Shown here piece by piece: positions 59,144-64,000 of a stretch of DNA of 64,000 nt. Both the position numbers and the translations under genes were made by a program. The DNA is from an uncultured Atopobiaceae bacterium (lineage in GTDB: Bacteria > Actinomycetota > Coriobacteriia > Coriobacteriales > Atopobiaceae), in the NCBI GenBank assembly GCA_944320975.1, contig CALUJM010000003.1, forward strand, positions 62,001 to 126,000, read 5' to 3'. Below the pieces are notes generated by a model. That model saw nothing but the letters and a program-made list of their open reading frames with translations, was not told the DNA's origin and did no database searches. How positions within the stretch are numbered: position 1 is the stretch's first letter; every line of letters starts with the position of its first letter.

Positions 59144-62115
59144 CACATCACGTCCGATCGCAGGGCCTCGACGAGGTTCATGGCGTGCGTCCTGCGCAGC
59201 GCGTAGCCGGCGCTCACGGCGAGCACGGTCACCACCACGGCAAACGCCAGCGCGACGTGGCCCCACGGCATCTCGAGCACGAGCGTGGAGATCGAGGCGC
59301 TCATCGCCTGGAAGAGCGCGTAGTTGATCAGCGTCGCCAGGGCCACGCCGCCGACGAGCCCCTTGACGGCCACGTCGGAGCACTCGGCCACGATCATGCG
59401 CCGGAAGCTGCGCCGTCCCATGCCCGCGGACTGCAGCGCGGCGAACTCGCGCGTGCGCAGCATGAGCCCGGAGGCGATGGTGTTGAAGACGTTGGCGACG
59501 GAGATCGCCAGCGTGATGGCCACGAAGCAGTAGAGGAACACGTTGACGGTGAGCTCCATCGCGCGGCTCTGTCGCGCCAGCTCCACGAGGTTGTACGTGC
59601 CCACGGAGCCGTAGTCCCCGATGCCTTCCAGCGCCTCTTCCAGCGCGTCGAGCGTCTCGATGTCGTCTGCCTCCGGCGAAAGCGTCGCGTAGACCGTGCT
59701 CGAGGACATCCCCTGGCGCACGGTCTCGCAGCCACTGCTCGCCGCCACGGCGCGTGCGGGCATGATGACGTTGGGGGCGTTGGCGCCCAGGTCGTCTGTC
59801 GAGAAGGGCGAGGCGTCGCCGAGCCCCTCCGCATATGCGGCCACGGGCACCTGAGCGACGGCGGCCATCCCCAGCTCGTCCGTCGGCACGGCCAAGACGG
59901 TCCCCATCGTGTCGCCATCGGTGGTGACGAGGCCGAAGGTGCCGTCGTCCGCGGGCCCGAGCCACTGGTCGGAGGCCATGTTCTCGGGGTCGGCGAGCAG
60001 CTCGATCGTGTCAGCCGCTCCCGTGAAGGGCTGCACCGTGCCATAGGTCTCGTCGTTGGTGACGCTGGCGGCGTTGAGGACGACGCAGGAGAGCTCGGCA
60101 GGGTCCTTCTCGGCATCTGAGAGCCCGAGCGACTCTGCGAGCGCACGCCACGTGGCGTCGTCGAGCAGCACGAGATGCGCAGATCCGTAGCCCGCGGCGT
60201 CAAGGTAGTATGCGCCGTAGGGGCTCTCCTGCATGAAGGTCTCGAGGGCGTCCGCGTCCACGCCGGCGGCGTCGAGGTGAAACGCCACGGAGCCCTGCGA
60301 GGTGACGCTCGCGCTCCTAACGCCGGAGACCTGCTCGGCGCGACCGGCGAGCGCGTTGGTCTGCGCCACGAGGTCGCCGACGGGGTGGTAGTCGTCGTCC
60401 GTCTCGGCGAAGAGGTTCACCCTGAGGTCGGCCGTGCCCGTGTCGATGTAGCCCGTGGCGCCGTGGAGGTAGTCGCTCACGAGGCCGGCGGTCACGAGCA
60501 GTGCCACGGAGACGGCGAGGGCGACCACGGAGACCCGCTGCTTGCCGGCCGATACGGCGAGCGTTCGCCGGGCGAGAAACGCCGGCATACCACCGAGGCG
60601 CGCCGCGAGGCCGCGGGGCCGGCGACGGTCGGCGGAGAGGTCGTCGAGGGCCGTGCGGCGTCGCGCGAAGACGCGGAGCAGGCGGCGGCTCGGGCGGATG
60701 TCGGCCGAGGAGCGGATCGCGTCGACGGCAGAGACCCGGCTCGCGCGCAGGGCGGGCGCGAAGGCGCTCGCGAGCAGCGTGACCGCCGAGAGCCCGACGG
60801 CGAGCGCGAGGTCGGCGGGCGCCACGACCAGGCTCACCGAGGTCGTCTCCCGCAGCATCGCAGTCCAGCCGTCGGCCGTGACGGCAAAGGCGACGGCGGC
60901 TCCGCCCACGCCGAGCGCGAGCCCCAGCGGGACGCCCACGAGCCCGAGGATTGCGGCCTCCGCGAGGACGGTTCTTCTCAGCTGACGGCGCGACGCGCCG
61001 AGCGACGAGAGCAGGCCGAACTGGCGCGTGCGCTCGGAGATGGAGATGGTGAAGGCTCCCGAGATGAGCGAGACGGCAGCCACCATGATCACGACGGCGA
61101 GCACCGCAGCGATCTGCGCGAGCGAGTCGATGATGGCGCGGCCTCGGTCGAGGCCCTGATAGATGAGGAGCGTCGTGTTGTAGCTCCACGAGTCGACGCC
61201 GGCGGCGACAAGGGCGTCGCCGATCTGACTCGCGCTCTCATAGCCAACGGTCGAGAAGTACGCGGTGCCGGCGATCTCGCCGGAGGCGGTCGCGGCGGGC
61301 TCGTCATAGCAGACGAAGGCGGCGTTGCCCGTCTCGTAGTCCGTCTCGACGAAGCCGACCACGGTGTAGGCGCGCGGCTCGCCGACGTCGGAGAGCGTCT
61401 CGCCGTCCATCAGCGAGGCGCCGGAGTGCCAGCGGTACGTGAGGTCCATGCCGTAGTGGCGCTGGCCGAGTGCGAGCGTGACCGTGGAGCCCATCTCGAG
61501 CGGGCCGTCGGAGACGGCGCCCGACTCGACGCCGGCGATCTCGGAGGCGCCAGCCGTGAGCTCGGCCCCCTGAAGATACGTTGGCAGCGCGATCTCCCCC
61601 GCTCGCTCGGGGAGGCGCCCCTCGGCCACGGTGGGCCCTGGGATGACGGCGTACTGGTCGTCGCCGGCGGAGCGCGCGGTGCCGGCCTGCTCCTCGGGCA
61701 GGGAGAGCACGCCGAGGTACGTGCCTGACTCCTCGGCGCTCTCGGCGCTGAGCGCGGCGGCGCCGAGGTCGCGGCGCAGCGCGAGGCGGTCGAGGTGCTC
61801 GCCCGTTGCGGCGCGCAGCTCGTCGACCTTCTCGTCGTCCTCGTAGGTGAAGCCGGCCTGCCAGACGCCGCCGGAGGCGTATGACTGGGCTAAGAGCGCC
61901 GCACGAAGGCTCGTCACGCTCACGAGCACCGCGGCAAGCAGCCCCGTCGCCAGCGCGATGCCCACCACGGTGACGGCCGTGCGCACGCGGTTGGCCGCCA
62001 GCGACCGCAGCGTGTACCTCGCGAACACGGACGCGTGCAAAGGGGACAGGCACTTTTGCACGCGCGGGCGTGCAAAAGTGCCTGTCCCCTTTGCACGCAG
62101 GTGCTTGGCGGCCAT
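59143..62115 (-). CDS. FtsX/MacB-type ABC permease, first paralogue
   Basis: 990 residues with the same two-half FtsX plan and about eight helices: SERTRQFGLLSSLGASRRQLRRTVL and LRTREFAALQSAGMGRRSFRRMIV are the coupling segments. It is clearly a tandem duplicate of the next gene (shared SPLHASVF-RYTLRSLAANRVRTAVTVVGIALATGLL). Residues about 8-29 derive from the palindrome at 62033-62098. ATG 62115 comes two bases after the ATPase stop. The large outside loops differ from those of the paralogue, so the two probably form a heterodimer or serve different ligands. Confidence 0.87.
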   Translation of the reverse strand: MAAKHLRAKGTGTFARPRVQKCLSPLHASVFARYTLRSLAANRVRTAVTVVGIALATGLLAAVLVSVTSLRAALLAQSYASGGVWQAGFTYEDDEKVDELRAATGEHLDRLALRRDLGAAALSAESAEESGTYLGVLSLPEEQAGTARSAGDDQYAVIPGPTVAEGRLPERAGEIALPTYLQGAELTAGASEIAGVESGAVSDGPLEMGSTVTLALGQRHYGMDLTYRWHSGASLMDGETLSDVGEPRAYTVVGFVETDYETGNAAFVCYDEPAATASGEIAGTAYFSTVGYESASQIGDALVAAGVDSWSYNTTLLIYQGLDRGRAIIDSLAQIAAVLAVVIMVAAVSLISGAFTISISERTRQFGLLSSLGASRRQLRRTVLAEAAILGLVGVPLGLALGVGGAAVAFAVTADGWTAMLRETTSVSLVVAPADLALAVGLSAVTLLASAFAPALRASRVSAVDAIRSSADIRPSRRLLRVFARRRTALDDLSADRRRPRGLAARLGGMPAFLARRTLAVSAGKQRVSVVALAVSVALLVTAGLVSDYLHGATGYIDTGTADLRVNLFAETDDDYHPVGDLVAQTNALAGRAEQVSGVRSASVTSQGSVAFHLDAAGVDADALETFMQESPYGAYYLDAAGYGSAHLVLLDDATWRALAESLGLSDAEKDPAELSCVVLNAASVTNDETYGTVQPFTGAADTIELLADPENMASDQWLGPADDGTFGLVTTDGDTMGTVLAVPTDELGMAAVAQVPVAAYAEGLGDASPFSTDDLGANAPNVIMPARAVAASSGCETVRQGMSSSTVYATLSPEADDIETLDALEEALEGIGDYGSVGTYNLVELARQSRAMELTVNVFLYCFVAITLAISVANVFNTIASGLMLRTREFAALQSAGMGRRSFRRMIVAECSDVAVKGLVGGVALATLINYALFQAMSASISTLVLEMPWGHVALAFAVVVTVLAVSAGYALRRTHAMNLVEALRSDVM
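62033..62098. repeat. Palindrome family A, copy 3, inside a coding sequence
   Basis: Same 31-bp perfect arms as copy 2 with loop GCGG, i.e. the loop of copy 2 in opposite orientation. In frame in the first FtsX permease. Confidence 0.92.
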
Positions 62116-62117
62116 GG

Positions 62118-62798
<681 letters not shown>

Positions 62799-62911
62799 GC
62801 TGTCTCCTCGTCCTTGTCGTCAATTCTATGATGGGGGAGGACGGCTGCGCCGCCGTGACGCGCACGTGACTGATTCGTCACGCTGGACGCGTCGCCGCCG
62901 CGAGTCAAGCC

Positions 62912-63054
62912 GTGAGGGTATGTACAGTGGGCCCTGAGGGTATGTACGCCCAGCCATCGAGTGCGGGCTGCAAACCCGCAGGCCAGAGCTCTGCCGAGAA
63001 GAACGCGCCGCTGGAGCGGTGTACATACCCTCAAGAGGTGGTGTACATACCCTA
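62912..63054. repeat. Palindrome I with doubled arms
   Basis: GAGGGTATGTAC occurs at 62914 and 62936; its inverse GTACATACCCT occurs at 63021 and 63043. Spacing is 22 bases on both sides. The centre contains CGAGAAGAAC. It lies between the ATPase and the kinase genes; the rest of 62799-63100 holds nothing more. Confidence 0.85.
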
Positions 63055-63100
63055 TCGAGCCTGGGCCGGCGCCCGGAGCCGGGCGTCCCCGGGGCCCGTC

Positions 63101-64000
63101 CTACACCACGGCCTTGAAGAACACGATGTCGAAGCGCGCGCCGCCGCCCGCGGCGTTGCCGGCGCGGATGGTGCCGCCCTGCGCCGTGACGAGGCTACGG
63201 GCGAGCGCAAGCCCGATGCCCACGCCCGCGGGGTCGACTTCGGAGCTCGCGCCCGCTGCCCGCGCGTCCTTCTCGCCCCCGCGATAGAAGCGCTCGAAGA
63301 CGTGCGGCAGGTCCTCCGCGGCGATGCCGGGACCGGTGTCCTCCACGCAGAGGCGAAACGCAAGCGCGTCCTCCGCGCAGCTCGCGCGCACCTCGCCGCC
63401 TGCCGGCGTGTGCTCGAGGCAGTTCTTGAGCACGTTCTCCAGCGCCTCCGCCGTCCAGGAGAGGTCGCCCTCGAAGCCAGCGCCCGGCGCCGTGTCAACG
63501 ATCAGGCGCACGTCGGCGAGGTCGAAGGCCACGGCCAGGGGCTCGGCCGCCCGCGCCACGAGCTGGGAGCCGTCCACGCGCGCCCGCGCGAAGCTCACCA
63601 CGCCCGCGTCGATGCGCGCGAGCTTGAGCAGGGAGGAGACGAGCCACTCCACGCGGTCCTCGAGGCGCTCCATCGTGCGCAGCCGCTCGACCTGCTCCGC
63701 GTGAGCGCCGTCGGCCACGAGCTCGCGCCGCGCGAGCGACGTCATGAGGGCAAGCGAGGTCAGCGGGGTCTTGAGCTGGTGCGATATGTCTGCCAGCGCG
63801 TCGGCGAGGGCGTTTCTCTCGTGCGCGAGGTCCTCGTTGGCAAGCGCCAGGCGGTTGCACATCTTATCGAGCTCGGAGGCCAGGATCGCGAGCTCTCCCT
63901 CGCGCATGCGCTCGAAGCTCACATCGCGCGCACCGTGCAGGATGTCGTCCAGCTGGGCCGCCATGCGCGCGAGGGACCGGTAGCGCGCCCGCGTGGCCGC
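63101..64000 (-). CDS. Sensor histidine kinase, C-terminal part (5' end outside window)
   Basis: The frame is open to the window edge, so about 299 residues are visible. A linker/HAMP-like helix leads to the dimerisation box with phospho-His in ADISHQLKTPLTSL, then N box NVLKNCLEHT, G1 DTGPGIA, F HVFERFYRGG and G2 GVGIGLALA. All catalytic boxes are intact. Membrane helices and the response regulator must lie beyond the window. Next to the FtsX exporter operon, as BceS-like kinases are. Confidence 0.88.
   Translation of the reverse strand, partial: AATRARYRSLARMAAQLDDILHGARDVSFERMREGELAILASELDKMCNRLALANEDLAHERNALADALADISHQLKTPLTSLALMTSLARRELVADGAHAEQVERLRTMERLEDRVEWLVSSLLKLARIDAGVVSFARARVDGSQLVARAAEPLAVAFDLADVRLIVDTAPGAGFEGDLSWTAEALENVLKNCLEHTPAGGEVRASCAEDALAFRLCVEDTGPGIAAEDLPHVFERFYRGGEKDARAAGASSEVDPAGVGIGLALARSLVTAQGGTIRAGNAAGGGARFDIVFFKAVV

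Overview
This 64 kb window comes from a GC-rich anaerobe of the Coriobacteriia type (Olsenella/Atopobium/Collinsella relatives). The case rests on very high GC with GC-ending codons, a desulfoferrodoxin, an unusual DnaE, an ECF vitamin transporter, a molybdenum hydroxylase, a guanidine-III riboswitch and many MacB/FtsX-type exporters. No 16S or other RNA gene is present, so the genus is inferred. No transposase, integrase, tRNA or CRISPR array was found.

Layout. 0-12.5 kb is core genome: the end of an AddA-like nuclease, dnaE, superoxide reductase, a NAD-synthetase homologue that has lost its catalytic residues, an SOS-box-controlled ruvCAB operon, a PTS IIA protein, a DJ-1 protein, a release-factor-like protein and a zinc-ribbon membrane protein. 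13-16.5 kb is a reverse-strand operon: ECF sigma factor, membrane protein, ABC ATPase, ABC permease. 16.6-24.9 kb is an accessory island with lower-GC stretches: HigBA, an alkylation-repair gene with its own LexA-like box, an inverted response-regulator remnant, a HEPN/MNT pair whose MNT carries a DNA-binding head, an AbiEi/AbiEii pair and an unknown 456-residue protein behind a possible SOS promoter. It ends at a guanidine-III riboswitch and guanidinium exporter. 25-41 kb holds a lone BceB-like permease, a C39-like protease, a VanRS-like pair, a heterodimeric ABC exporter, a xanthine-dehydrogenase-type enzyme and an EcfA1-EcfA2-EcfT-S transporter. 41-55 kb holds a dipeptidase, an MFS pump, a D-Ala ligase with a VanA-like loop, a GH3 lipoprotein, a Zn/Cd efflux operon (ArsR, free HMA chaperone, P-type ATPase), xpt and a stomatin. 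55-64 kb holds a HAD phosphatase and an ATPase plus two giant FtsX permeases, next to a histidine kinase that runs off the window.

Two genome-scale signals stand out. First, the 10-mer CGAGAAGRAC occurs about 44 times by hand count, in both orientations, in intergenic DNA, in frame (Glu-Lys-Asp/Asn) and antisense to genes. Well under one copy is expected, so it looks like a DNA-level signal such as an uptake or recombination sequence. Second, most larger intergenic gaps hold long near-perfect palindromes in about eleven sequence families, several with doubled (nested) arms. They resemble REPINs but no RAYT transposase is present. One family (GGGGACAGGCACTTTTGCACGC) sits in frame inside the N-termini of both FtsX permeases as a 66-base (22-codon) insert, with its 4-base loop flipped between the two copies.
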